A stretch of 64,000 nt of DNA, taken from the NCBI RefSeq assembly GCF_018139145.2, contig NC_059476.1, forward strand, positions 14,501,001 to 14,565,000, given 5' to 3'. The DNA comes from Gymnogyps californianus (lineage: Eukaryota > Chordata > Aves > Accipitriformes > Cathartidae). Shown one piece after another: positions 1 through 12,768 of the stretch. The translations under genes and the position numbers were made by a program. Each line of letters opens with the position of its first letter. Within the stretch, counting starts at the first letter, position 1. The notes under the pieces are model-generated. The model saw only the letters and a program-made list of their open reading frames with translations. It was not told the origin of the DNA and did not search any database.

Positions 1-2460
1 AAGCTGTGAGCTAGGCACATATGTAAATATTTTCAGGGTCACAACTTAGCTCTTTATTTTTAATATACTTTGTTATTAGTAATCGTTTTTTAAGAGATTG
101 AAAATCCCACCCATAAGTTTCTGTAGCGTCAAGCCTACTCAGCCTTGACCTCTGCTCCTCGTGGTATCATTGGATTTACTGTTGACTTCAGCAGGAGCAG
201 TCACAGCGGGTCTGAGGGCTTTGGAAAACCCTTTCCCTGTGTTTTTCTGTATAAAGCCCATCACTGTAGCTGCTAGATTATATGACACTAGGGTTTAAAA
301 TGACTTAAGAATGAAATCAAACTGATAAGAAGGCTAAGATGTAATAAAGCTAAGCAAAGTAAATTTGCTTTCTTTCTAAAACAAGGCAACTTTCACGAGG
401 TTTTAATTTTCTCTGGCCCAAGTGGAAAAACAATTGAGTTTGGTTCATTCTGCACGTGCATGCTGGGTATGTGTTGATACTGCTCCTGGGAAGCCCTGGA
501 GATGACGTCCCGCACCCACCACCACATGTGGGCTTACCCTGGGCATGTGGGAGCAGGTGAGGAGGGCTGGCAGGGGGCTGGAGCCCACTTACGGGGCTCG
601 GTTTCAATTTCTCTCTGTCCCGCAACCGTAGGGTGCGATCTTGGGAATCATCGGTTAAGGCCATGTTTAGTCATTAATTCTGCCCGAGACTCGTCCCTAG
701 TTTTCCCCACTGCCAGAGGTGCTTTGCAAATAGGAAACAGAAGATCTGGGGACTCAGGTGGGATATAGAGGGTCCAGATCTGCCCCTAGACTCTCTGCAC
801 TTCTTTTATTGGGGAAAAAGAGAGACAAACTAGAATTGTCATATGTCCCCGTGGCATTAAAAGAATAAATCCATAAAACATTGTGTAGCACTCAAATGCT
901 GCAGCACTAAAGTCCTTCTGTAGTTACCTATGCCCGACTGGTGCCTTTATTGCTGTGCTTAAAGCCTCCATGCTCACATCTGTTTGCAGATGTCCTCTGT
1001 AGCAGGGTGGTCTCTTGCTGTAACAGTGATGATAAATACTTTGCTCTTATGGATTAGATTATTCCTCACCAAGTTGTTCTCTGTTTCACTGGAGGTCAGC
1101 TATACTCATCATCTGTTAGGATTTTCTCCCCCGGGCCCCTTTTGTTTTTTTGCAATTAAACCAGATCCTTTGTTCTGCGGTGTCAGCAGATAGGAGCGTT
1201 CCTCCAGGCAGCCGTGAAGACAAAAACGTGCAGGCAAGGATGTTGCCTCTCTCTGTGGCTTTCTGCTCCTCTTCTCCCATTGCCAGCTCCCTGCGCACGA
1301 TGCTTGCTCCAAGAGGTGGTTGTGTCCTCTCCATACCGTCCATTCCCTGGTTCACGTCCCCTTGAAAAGAGAGTCCAGATGTTATAATCCTCTGGTAAGC
1401 CCTAAAACTGGCAGGATTTTTGTGTTTGTTTCCCTCCTCCTGTTTTATTTTCATAAGCCTATAGATTGACTTTATTTCTCTTAAAGGTTTCTAGGCTGGG
1501 AGACTGCTATTCATCCGCTTTTAATTAAAGCAATATAGGGAATTAGGCCTTTCACAGGGGTGGTTCTGGTGATGGCTATGAATGTTTTTGTTAGTTTTCC
1601 TTCCTTCTGAGCAAATGCTTGGAAGTGTGAGTTGGAGCTTAAGCTTTTTAATTACTGGGGAGTAAAATTACTACATTAGGGTGAAGTGATTTCTTTGCAA
1701 AGGAAAAACTGTTTCTTGGCTGCTGCCATGTGCAATAGTGTAACTAAGAGAGGACGGTTCACTGCTGCATCCTCAGAGGACAGGAGGGTGGCGGGTGCAA
1801 GGAGGGAATATGAATTTGGGTATCAAAGAGCTGAGGCAGTTGGTGGGATGGCACAGGGTGATCTGTGGCTTTTGTAGCACGGCGTGAAGGAGGGGAGGTG
1901 GTGGGAACCCGGTCCCTCCTCCTGGCAGTGCCCAGCTGTTTCCCACAAGAGTCTGGTTTAGATTAGGCTGCCCAAGGCATGGTTTCTCTTGATGTTGGTA
2001 CCACACTGAAAGAGCATGGGTGTAGGGCTGAGAGCATCAGGGAGAGCAAAGTACTGCTCTTCCCAGGCAATTTACAGTCTCTCACTCCCATTTTGTCCTC
2101 CTTCAAAGCAGTGCTCTCGAGCTCATAAAACACAGCCTCGTGCAAACAGAGGCTGGTGCAGACAGGGTGTAGGAACCTCCCATTGGCATATGGGGATCGC
2201 AAATTGAGCTTTTTCTGGATCTTGGGGAAGGCAGTGAAAGCCTCCTTCCCAAGAACATGATTATTTTGGGTGAGTAAGTGAGGGATCTCAAGAGCAGGTC
2301 TCAGGCTGACCTAGGGAAGCAGCTGGCTTTTCCGCCTGGAGTGTTCGAATTATTTCAGGATACTTTTACAGCATGAAAGGCTCCACCAGGAAATTTTCAG
2401 AAGAGCCCAAGTGTCATCTGACCCCGGCTCCTGTTTTCTAAAGTGTTAGTGTGTTCCCGG

Positions 2461-2487
2461 TGTGTGTTTGTGTGTGTGTGTGTGTGT
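2461..2487. repeat. TG dinucleotide microsatellite
   Basis: A 27-bp run of TG units has one interruption (TTTG) near its 5' end. Confidence 0.95.
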
Positions 2488-4169
2488 CTGTTTGGAAATT
2501 TGATTTCTGTTTCAAATTGGTTAGCTATTTTAATACAATGGAAGGAAAGCTATTACCCTGAGTGTCAAGAGCATCAGTATGCTTGCAGGAAAACCCGTAT
2601 TTACCCATGGGTCCTTGGGGAGAGGGGACAATCCTCTTCAGTCTTGTTAACTGCTGTCTGTTGCTTCTGTCCTTCTTGCACGTTGCTTGTTTCCGGCACA
2701 AGGACGCAGCTTCTTTTGGCTTCCTCAGCCCCATGAACCACACGTAGGTCCTTGTGGTGCTGCAGAGTAGCCAGCGTGGGTGTTTGTGTCGCTTTCTGAA
2801 GTCCTTTGGGTCCATCTCAATGCCAGCACGTGATGAAGGGATTGTCCCTGCCACGCTCCTCACTTTTCTTCTCTCATCTATAGCTTGAAACAGTTTGCTG
2901 TCCCCCAGAGGCTCACTGATGCTGCATATGTTTCTAATCTTGTGGCGTAGCTGGGCTGGGTTCTCACTCACAGCAATGAGGCATCGGCTCCGATGTCACT
3001 CAGTTTGGTTCTGATCCGTGCTAGTCCCAGGGCCAGACTCTGCTCTCATTAATGGCTTTTTCATTCGGAAATGTGCGTTTCCCTTTCTGCAGTGTTTCCC
3101 TATTGCAATGCCTAGAAAGGGCCAAGAAAGAATTTCTTTTCACCATTTGCGATGCCTGGGGTTCCTTGGGGGCTCTGGGTTTATTCTGTGGTTTGTTACT
3201 AATACAGGTTTCCTGGGGGTTATAAGATGATCTAAAGCAACCTGACTTGTTGGGCTGACTCAGAAGTGACCCTCCTGAATCACTCCCAGGCAGCTGAGCT
3301 GTCTGAAGAGTTGACTGCAGGGGAATGATCTGCTTGTCATTAAAACTAAAATGTTCTGTATGCCTTCAAAAAATATAAGAACTAAATTAGATTCTTTGTT
3401 TTGTGAATATTTTTAAAAAGGTCATTTCAGTGCCCTCTTTTTCAAGTAATAGTTACTTAATTAAACTCCAGTGCAATATCTGAAATGCACCTGTCTTGCC
3501 CCTTTGGTACATGAACAAAAATTAATAAAATGTGAGTTAAAATAAACAATGTGGAAAACAGTGTCATCCAAAGAAAAATTTAAAAAAACCCCACCTGCTG
3601 AACTACAAAAGAAACACCTGTGAAAAAGACTCATCTGGTACTTTTTCTGGGTAAATAACATGAAAAAGAAGGTATTTGAAACAAGACTTGTGTATTGACT
3701 CAGAGTGATTTAAGGATCTGCTTGGGATTCAGATGGCCCTCCTTTCAGAGAAGGGAAAATAAGAAGACTGGGAGGTGCATACTTATGAAATGCTCAAGAT
3801 GTGTGTGTAAGCTAAGGCTTGACACAGCATCAGTGAATGAATGGAAAAAGTCCGTTTAATTCCCCTACACTCTGGATAAGGTCTTTAACAAGTGATCAGG
3901 CTCATTGCGCATAGTCCTTTGCCTCCTGTTGGTCTTCTCCTCACTGTGTCCCTTCCTCATCATGTCAGGTTCACCTTGGAGAGCAAAGTCATTGGAACTG
4001 GTCATTACTTGAGTGTGTGCTGAGGTAGTTTTACTGAAACCATGGGCTTAGACCAGGTGAAAGGGGGAAACACAGTGGTGAATCAGACCTAAACTTTTCT
4101 TCGTGTCCTAAATATACTGAATGTCCATCCTCCTTGCTTGTAGTGCATTGGAGAGGTGATTTTGGATTT

Positions 4170-4335
4170 GGACTGCCTGAGGAGGTGAGGAGTCTCCATC
4201 TTTGGAGGTCTATAACTACAGGTTAAACAGACTCCTTCAGCAGTGCCATAGGTAGAGTTGATCATGCCATGAATCAGGGTAATGAATTTGCTGGTCTCTT
4301 GAGCTCCCTTCCAGTGCTGTATTTCTATGATTTGG
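4170..4335 (+). mobile_element. CR1 LINE 3' end, degraded fragment
   Basis: The segment reads through the usual end of an avian CR1: GACTGCCTGAGGAGGTGAGG, then GAGTCTCCATCTTTGGAGG, a diverged middle, and near the end TCCCTTCCAGTG followed by TTTCTATGATTTGG. The CTATGATT remnant corresponds to the terminal ATTCTATG repeat. It is clearly older than the copy at 62760-63540. The 5' boundary is uncertain; sequence from about 4100 may also belong. Confidence 0.75.
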
Positions 4336-6899
4336 TTATTCGGACCCATACTGTGAAAAGATTGTGATGAAGATTAATTCAGAGTATGTAGCAATTGGAC
4401 ATGAAGGGTCAGTAGTTTGTGGTGGTAAGATCCTGGCCTCAAAAAGAAGAATTTTAGTCTACCCGGTAGTAGAAACTTCTCAAGATCTGATGTTTTTCTA
4501 AACTGTTTTCCAGGTTTTTAGTCCAAATCCCATGATTTCTGGACAACACCCCTCTGATTTGTAAGTGGCACCAGTATAATTCTTGTCACCACAACACCAG
4601 TCCTTCAGCTGAATGTGCTCTTTGAAGTGTACACGTATGAATATTGCATTCAGAAGGTCTCATGTCACAGAGCAATCATTGTAGCAGTTGCAAGAAATAC
4701 TTATTTCCTCCTTCTTCTCTTCTCTGTCTATAAGGAAAAAGCTCGATCTTTCAAATCCATTTGCAACAACGTAGTTTTATGTAACACAGCAGGTAATACT
4801 CTCTTGTGCATCTTGCAAATGAGTGCAGTGGAAGGCTCTGCTGCATGGTGTGAGCTGTTGGGTGCCTGAGGAATTTCTCTGCTGGGCTTCACTTGTCCTG
4901 CTTCCCTTCTCTCCCCATCCCCATCCCTTCATACACAGGACCTTACCGGTGGTTGAATCTTACCCAGTGTTCCTGTGGCAAGTACAGCATTACTAAGCTG
5001 CTGAACAGGCGGCCTTTAATGCTGTGTATTTCTTGCATTCGGGTAGTTTTGAGGTATGACCTGGATTTTGTTTTACACAGGTGCCCAGTGTTAATTCAGG
5101 TGCTCGGCACCTCTCTGCTATGTATTAACTTGTTCAAAAGCCACAGTGGAACTGAGCGTTTTGATTGCGAACAAATTAACCTTGGGGACTGTCTTGTGTT
5201 TGTACAGTGTCTGGGACGGTGGGTTTCTGCTCTGGGAATAAATATTTTGGAAAATATCTTCAGGTTCCTTGCAGAAGGACCGCTCCTCTCCAGCCATCTC
5301 CCCCTGCCCTCACACCACTGGTTGGGAAGTGACATTTCCACCGTGCTGATCCTGAGAAGGGACCCACTCTTACCCTGCCCAGGGAAAAAGTGAGGGCTCG
5401 TTCTGCTCAAATCAGCATGGAAAAATATTACGCGGGGTGAGGCTGAATTCCGTCCAAACATAAATAGAGTAACATACCCCAGAATATCTTTTCAGTCTAA
5501 ATCTTGCTCAGCAGTCGAAAGTCCCAAGTACCAATAAAGTCACTGACTAATGAACATTACTCAGTTCCTTTGGGTGCTTGGCTAGGGGCACTCATAGTTT
5601 CCAGTCATACGATTACTCCTTTTTACTTTAAGCCATCCTGTTTTCCTTTAGTCTTTCAGCCTTAAAGAAACATTGAGTAACTTTGTATTCTGCTTCTTAA
5701 TGGCAAAGTCAAGGGATCCCAGAGATGCGGATCTTTTTGGCTTCCTTTCCTGCTACCTGGAAACACCTTCTTTATCTCTGGTGCCAGCTGAAGTGTTAGT
5801 CTGCTGGTTTATTTTCCCTTACCCTTTCTGAGTCTCTCTTTCTTGCCGTTTTTCCACTGGAACTGAAAACAAAATTGGGATTTTCCAAGCAGAAGCGTGT
5901 CTCTGAGATACGCAGTGGAGATGAATCGGGGGCCAGGACATTTGCTCTGCACGCTGGGTATTTGATGAGGAGAGAGGAAGGGATTAAAATCCGAATCTGA
6001 ACTGAAATTTGGGAAATTATCTCAGTACAAACCTTAGGGAAGGCCAGCCCCAATTTCTGGACAGTTCATTCTTGAGTGCCCGTGAAGATATAAAGAACAG
6101 CCAGCCTCCAGACGAGTCATTAGCCTGGCACATGGGGAACCTTCAATTCAATTCCTTGTGGTCTCTTGCAGGAGTTTACCTGCAGGAATAAACGTCTGCG
6201 TTGTACACCTGAATGAGACCTGTGAGTCCTTGAGCTGTCATTGATACCTTGTCCTGTGTCATTCAGAACTGCAGCATGGCCCCAGTCTTTAGTGACCTTC
6301 AGCATCCAGTCACGTCTCCAGGGACGTCATGCCTGGTGGTGCGTCTTTGGATGGGCAGTGGCTCTGCTGAGAGGCCTTGCACTCCTGTACCAAGTGGAGC
6401 TGCTGGTGGTGTGATTTCAAGCATGCAACCCATTGCCTTAGCTAAATTCTCTCCTGTTGTACCACTGAGATACAGGTACACATCAGAGGGAGGACCATGA
6501 ATGTTTTAGGTAGTTGTGCAACCCAGGAACTTGTTTCACACCTTCAAATCAGAACATGGGTCCGTGAAATGGTGGCTTGAGCTGCATTGCTGAGTGTGGT
6601 CCTGAGCAAAGCCAGATCAGCCGTTTCATCCTGGCCTGGCTCCAGGTGATCTGTGTAGGTCGACTGGTGGGGAGAGATGTGTTGCCTGCTTCCTAAATCT
6701 GGCCTGAGTATTTCTTTCTCACAGAAGTAACACCAAAGTATGCTTGGACTATACAGAAGCTGCAGTTGAAATTTACTGGGAGGTAGTTTCTGCAATAATT
6801 ATCTACAATACCTGACATATACCACAATCCAATTTTGTGGCTGTGCCATGCTGGTATATTTGACTTATTTCATTGTGGGCATTGCATAAAAGTGTCACC

Positions 6900-6960
6900 C
6901 ATCAGTGAAATATCTCCATCTTTGGAGTCTAACACAGTGAATTTTAGACAGCAACACTAC
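6900..6960 (+). mobile_element. Possible CR1 3' scrap
   Basis: CTCCATCTTTGGAGTCTAAC matches the same stretch of the CR1 3' end seen near 4193 (CTCCATCTTTGGAGGTCTA) with one missing base. The flanks do not extend the match convincingly, so this could be a short relic or coincidence. Confidence 0.35.
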
Positions 6961-7469
6961 ACCTCAGATTATGAGTAGGGGTAAAGAAGAATCCCACGTC
7001 CAATTGACCATGGCAAATCCAATTCAAACTGCAAAGGGATATTTTTCCTCCCATTAGGCAGAATGTGATTAATTTCCCATGTGGAAAATTGTTCAAGACA
7101 GACGTGCTTGTAAATTATGGCATAAGAGATCCTATTACTACAAGCTCCGTCAAAACCTACTGTGCCTCCCAAAATAGCAATAAGAAGATAATTATATTAA
7201 CAGCCTTTCTTGTTATTTGATGTATGACTGACATAGGCTGTAAGCTTATTTTCTGCCAGATTGGAGCCTTCATTTAAGGATGGATGCTTTGGCATTTGTG
7301 GACGTTAACGATAATCCTTGGTTTCTGACATTTGAAATCAAAAATGTTACAGGAGAGTTTTTAAAATAGGAGATTGAAAGCCAATAGGTGCAAATGAGCC
7401 CATGGTTTAAAACGATGCATCCTCTGGGGATGAAGACTTAAAAACTTCACATCCAAAAAGAAACATGGT

Positions 7470-8493
7470 TTTACCAGCAAGGATTCTTGAAGGATCTGTT
7501 CTAGAATCTGCGCTATTCAACCCAGGATCTGCAAAAGAGGGTGTTAGTGATATAACTAACTTAGCTGATCATGAAATTTACTTAGGATACTCAAATTTGG
7601 AGCTGACTGCAAAAAGTTGGAGGAGGATCTCATGACATTGATGATAAAAAGGCAGTTCAGTGTTGGTAAGCACAAAGCAGTGCTATGGAGGGGAAAAAAA
7701 GGACCATTGCAATCTAGGAAGGAGAGTTCAGTAGTTCTGAGGATGTTTCCATGAACACTGCAGCTCAACAGTCAGCAGCAGTCAGAAAGCCAAAGGTGGT
7801 GTTAGAAAGAATTAGGCAAAGAATGGGGAACAAAACCCAGAGCTTCAGCTGCGGAAATCCATGATTTCCCCACATCGTGAATACCGTATGCAGGTCTGGT
7901 CGTTGCCTCTCAGAAAGAGTATATAATAAAGTAAGGTGCTGAGAAGGATGACAGAGGTGATTACAGAGGTGAATTGGCTTCTGTATGAGGGGAATAAATA
8001 GACCAAAAGCCTTCAGTCTGGAACAAAGGTGATGGTTGGGATAGAGTAGAAGTTTGTGAAATCACGAAGAATTTGAGAGAGTGAGGAGGACATGATTATT
8101 TTTATTTCTCAGAATGCAAAAACCAGGTGCAGCCTGTGAAATTTGGAAAGCAAACTTAAAGTGAACAAAAGGAAGTAGGTAGTCACATGCTGTGTGATTA
8201 AATTATGAAATTCATTTCCAGAGGACTCTATAGGGACCACAATATCTGTGGGTTCAAAAATGTACTAGAGCAGTTTCTGTAGGATGGAGCCAACACTGGT
8301 TGCTAAAAATTATTTTCTAATTCTGAAAAAGTCTAACCACTGATGTGCAGGAATGGGGAGTGTGTATCAGGAGAAGGATCCCATTACACATGTCCTGTTC
8401 TTGAATTTCTTGCCTATCTTTTACTGGCCACTCTTGTAGACAGGGAGCTGGACTACAGAGATCTTTGACCCAACAAAATGCAACACTCTTACA
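7470..8493 (+). mobile_element. Ancient CR1/L3-type LINE, 3' portion, heavily decayed
   Basis: The sequence follows the CR1 consensus seen in turtles and crocodilians over about 1 kb despite many substitutions and indels. Landmarks in order are an early match near 7493 (aaggatctgttctagaatct), the GCTGACTGCAAAAAGTTGG segment near 7601, the TGCAGGTCTGGTCG segment near 7889 (the YCVQFWS-type motif), ACAAAAGGAAGTA near 8165, the GGGTTCAAAAATGTACTAGA stretch near 8251, and a 3' untranslated tail including TTACTGGCCACT near 8419, GACAGGGAGCTGGAC near 8439 and GATCTTTGACCCA near 8460. The tail corresponds to the region that in the consensus names a decision between target and query sites before its terminal repeat. 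No frame remains open, so the copy is dead. It probably predates modern birds. Subfamily and exact ends need a repeat library. Confidence 0.85.
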
Positions 8494-11400
8494 TCGCTGC
8501 AACAAAGTGGACTAAATCTTCTGTCCCTTTTTAGTGTGTTACAACTACCAGTGAAGTTGCATTCTTGAATTGTAGCAGCTAAACACATAGATGGTGATCG
8601 TCCATCTAGAAGTGGAGGAGATGGCATCTGTCCATTCTTGACCTTCTACTTGGAGACCACAAGTCTGCAGGCTGGACCACCTCAGCAGGGTTATCTGAGG
8701 TACCCAATAGTGGGACTTTGTACCTCTGGCCAGCCCTGCGTAGCACTGCACACCAGGACACAAAGGCAAACAGCATTTGGGGAGCTGCCATTCCTGTGTG
8801 GTGGCACAGGGAGAGAAAGACCAGTTTGTTTGGTGGTGTGGATTTTGTTAGCAGTCAGTCCCGTTTGGCTGCTCAGTGTCTCCGTGGCTTCAAATGCAAT
8901 TAATCAGGGCCCGAAAGGGTAATTATCATCTCACATTCCTAATTCAGATTTCTGTGCCTATTCATCTTACTGTTTTTTCTTTAATTTAGCAATAAAGTTG
9001 GGATTATTTTCAGTTTTTATGCTGCTGGCGCAGCGATCCTTGTTAAAAATAAAAAATAACAAAACATTAGTTTCCAGTCTACCTTTTTTTCTTCTCCCTG
9101 GGAAATGAAAAGGCCATATTAACCATGAAAGGGAAACAAAAGCGTGCATAGTCCTAGGGTCCTGCTGTCACCTTGGCTGAAGGCACTTTTCCTTTCATGG
9201 GGCGAGTAATTGCTTAGAGCATTAATCCCTGAAAGAGGCTTTTTATTCTGCAGTGGGCAAAGCTGTTGACATCTGACAGTGCCGTTTCCTCCTTTGATTG
9301 GACGTAGGCACCTTGCTGAACCCAGGAGAAGGTGGCCCTGGAAAGCTGGGGATGCTCAGCATCCTCCACCCTGAGCTCCAGGGCACCAGCTCTGTCCTCT
9401 GGGGGGCTCTTGCACCCTTAACACTGCGTTTACTTGCACATGGAGGAACAGAGAGGAATTTTTCAGGGAGATTGTCCTCAGCTGTCTTCTGGCATCAGCC
9501 GGCACTGCTGGTGCCAAGTCACATGTGAGTGTCATTTGGATTAAGTCGCCTGAGCTGGAAGTGGCTGAAGTGCTCACACATGGACGAGCCGGGTGTGAAG
9601 GAGGCTGGTTATCTGCTAAGTAATTTTAAAATCATTTCCCTGTTCCTGTGCAGTGGCTGAGCCATGGTGACTGCTGGTGTGAGTGCTCTTAGTTGTGCAG
9701 CTGAGGTGGAGCAATCTGAGTGAGCTTTGCTGTCCCTGGGAGGCTGAGTGACTGGACACTGGCTCATGTTGGTGCAGGCTACATGTGCCTGCATAGATCA
9801 CTGTGTCCACTGCCTACCAAAGGAGTGGGTTAGCTGGGCATCCATCAGCTGAGAAGGGGCAATTGGGGTGGCTTCATGGTCAAGAGTTAAAGAGGAGGTG
9901 CTGCTGGGTGGCCTGGCCACAGACCTGACCCAAAGGCTGTTTTGTCAGGCGATGTGGCCAGATCGCACGTCCCAGCTGGGTTATTGCACTGCAGGCTCAG
10001 AGGAGGCAGGGGAAGGGATGCAGGTCTGGCTTCGGAGTCAGCGCAGGGAGGTGCAGACATGACTGCACCAGTCAGACCCCTAGCATGTGCTGGAAATAAG
10101 AGTGCCTATCTCTCTTCTGTAACACACAGAAATCGGCCATCCCTGCCTTAAAGTGCATGCTCATGAGCCTTTGAAATCAGCAGTAGCTTTATCAGGGATC
10201 AGAGCAGGCAGAGAGGAAATCCCTACCAGAGGTTGTCTTAATGACACAAAAGGGTAAGACATACTAAAAAGACGTGTCTGGAACCAGAGAATGATGCCTG
10301 TGGTTTGAGATGATGTCTTGATCTGCAGATGAGCTTCCTGACTCGGAGGCCAGCCAGCTTTGGTCTGGTTGTCGTTCAATGGCTTGCTTCTGTGCCTGTC
10401 GTCGTCTACTCAAAATTCAGCTTAAAACTAGTCAGAGTTTTCGCTTGGAGGACTCCAGGAGAGCACTTCCATTTGGAAAAAGAGAATAGTGCTCTGTTTT
10501 GCAAAGCACAGGGGATTTCGTTTCTGAATACTGCTCTCTGAAACCCTAGCTGGTGAGTTCCAGCCTCTGACAAGCACAGACACCTAGTTATATTTGCTGC
10601 CACGTTGTTTGTTTGTTTAATTTCTGCGTTAATTGGTGCCTTCCAAATACCACAACTGCTCTGAGGAGCACTGTCCCTGCCAATCTGACTGCTGAATTTC
10701 ACCTCCTGTGATGTGGGACGTGTACCTGGCAGCTGACTTAATCGAGGTCTTCCACAGGAGAGAATTTTGCCTCATTTGTGGCAGAAATCGAGGATTTGTT
10801 TTTGATTAGAATAAATGTTTGAACAGAAAGATTTTATGGCCCCAGATGCCAAGGTAGATGTATTTTCATTCTGCATGCGATCAGCGGAGGGATCTAGGGA
10901 CTGGCTTTATTGCTTTCATTAGTGTGCGTGCATTTTGTGACCTTGTGAAGCCACTTTCGCATCCCTACCCCTCAATTTCTACCTGCAATGTTCCTGTAAG
11001 TGTATATGCCGTAGCACTGCGTTACTGCATGACCTACCTCCTAGCAATAATAACTTTGATCTACGTGGTGTGAGTGCAAATATTATTTTATTCACAGCTC
11101 CAGTTCTCAACCAGCTTAAGGGTGGAGTCTCCCAAGCAGTGTTATTGCCAGTCACGCCAAAGGATGCGGCTAGGACCTTACTGTGCTTTTCCAGTGTGGT
11201 TTGGCAAGGGTGTGGTGCAAATCCATCTCCCTCCAGTGACCTTGCTGCAAGGTCTTCGACCCCAGTGGATGTGGCTCAAAGGGTCCCTGTTGGCAAGGCT
11301 GGCGCTGGCCCAGCAACTGTGAGGTAGTGTGTCTCCAGCTTAGTGTCACACCAGCGGATGCATTAATGACAAGTCTCATAAGAGCTTATAAGACAGTGCA

Positions 11401-12640
11401 AATGTTTTAATAGGCTCAATTCGTTAAGGCTCCTGCTTTAAAAGATTGAGGTGGGACCATATGGTCCTTCCCTGAGGGTCCATACCACCGAGTGTCAGTA
11501 GAAGGACTCCTATTGACTTCAGCAGATCCCAGTGAGCAAGGCGGTACTTGATGTGTTTTTGGAAAGAGAGAGGACAAGTTTAGTTAGTGTAGCTACAGGG
11601 GCATGGTCTTGCCCTTCAGGAAGAGCATTTTTCATGGTTAAGGTGGCACGAAGGCATTTGAGAGTCTCTTGCCTTTTCCCACTCTGGAGTCAGGAGCTGG
11701 AGTAGCTCGGATGATACAAGCATGTTCACCAGCAAATATGTAATACAAACAGGGGCTGCTGGTTCCCAAACTCATTGGACCAACATACAGTGATCCACAT
11801 CATTCCCACACTGGCCAGGGAGTGAAAGTTACTCTTGAACATAGCTCTGCAGACTGTCTGTGGACTACTAGTGATTTGGAGATCACAGGTCAGGAGCCAC
11901 TAACTACCTAGGTGAAAGCAGGACACTGGCGTCAGCTGATACAGGAGGAAAACCAAGTATTTTAGCAAAGAGATGTAGTGGTTGACATTTCTCTGATCAG
12001 TTTGGTATAGGGTCTAGATAGTTTGATCATTACTTAAGCCCTGATGTTTCCGCATGTTAGATGACTTGGTCCTGGAAATTTGGAAACTGATCTTTTTGGA
12101 GGATGTTCAGCAAAACGCAGGGTGCAGTAGATGTGTAAGTGTGCAGATTCTTTTCTTAGGGGAGAAGTATGCATAGGCAAGGGTGATGCTTTGGATCTGC
12201 ATAGGCTTTCCTGTTTTTCTATGCCTTTTGCTCCCAGCGTGGCAAAGACTGTATGCAAAGAGGGAGACACTCCTGCATCCTCAGTGTGAGGAAGCCATGC
12301 TGTTTCCTAAGGCAGTGTTTCTCAGATGTTTTGAAAATGTGACCCTCTTTTGGCTCCTCCTCTCTGTGGGCCTCAGAATTATCATCAGGTCGATTCCTCC
12401 GGGTGAGGGTGTGCCAGTTGGCGGTGTTGCTGGCTGCAGGTATAAATACTATTCTCCCTCTCCCCTTGGACAAACTGACTGCTTTCTGCAATTAAAAGCA
12501 GTTGGCTGTTTGCAGGCTAATGTAGCACTTGCAACCAGTAATTACAAATGAGTTCACTTTCCACCTTGGGGAAGCTGAGCTGTGTAGTTCGAGGAGGCAC
12601 TGATCTCACTGCAGAAATTGAAGACTTTACTCACTGAATC

Positions 12641-12768
12641 AACATTCCCAACATTTTGCAACCACTCACAGACTGGGAAGTTCAGTTTTAAGGGATGTGG
12701 GGACAACATTCCCGACATTTTGCAACCACTCACAGACTGGGAAGTTCAGTTTTAAGGGATGTGGGGAC
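12641..12768 (+). repeat. Two-copy 64-bp tandem duplication
   Basis: Copy 1 is 12641-12704 and copy 2 is 12705-12768, directly abutting. They differ at one position only (A at 12650, G at 12714), giving 63 of 64 identical. Each begins AACATTCCC and ends GGGATGTGGGGAC. The high identity suggests a recent duplication or recent gene conversion. No coding frame runs through it. Confidence 0.97.

Noticed and set aside
2525..2971. 148-codon minus-strand frame
   Set aside because: No known motif; mixed composition and no splice or promoter context. Probably chance.
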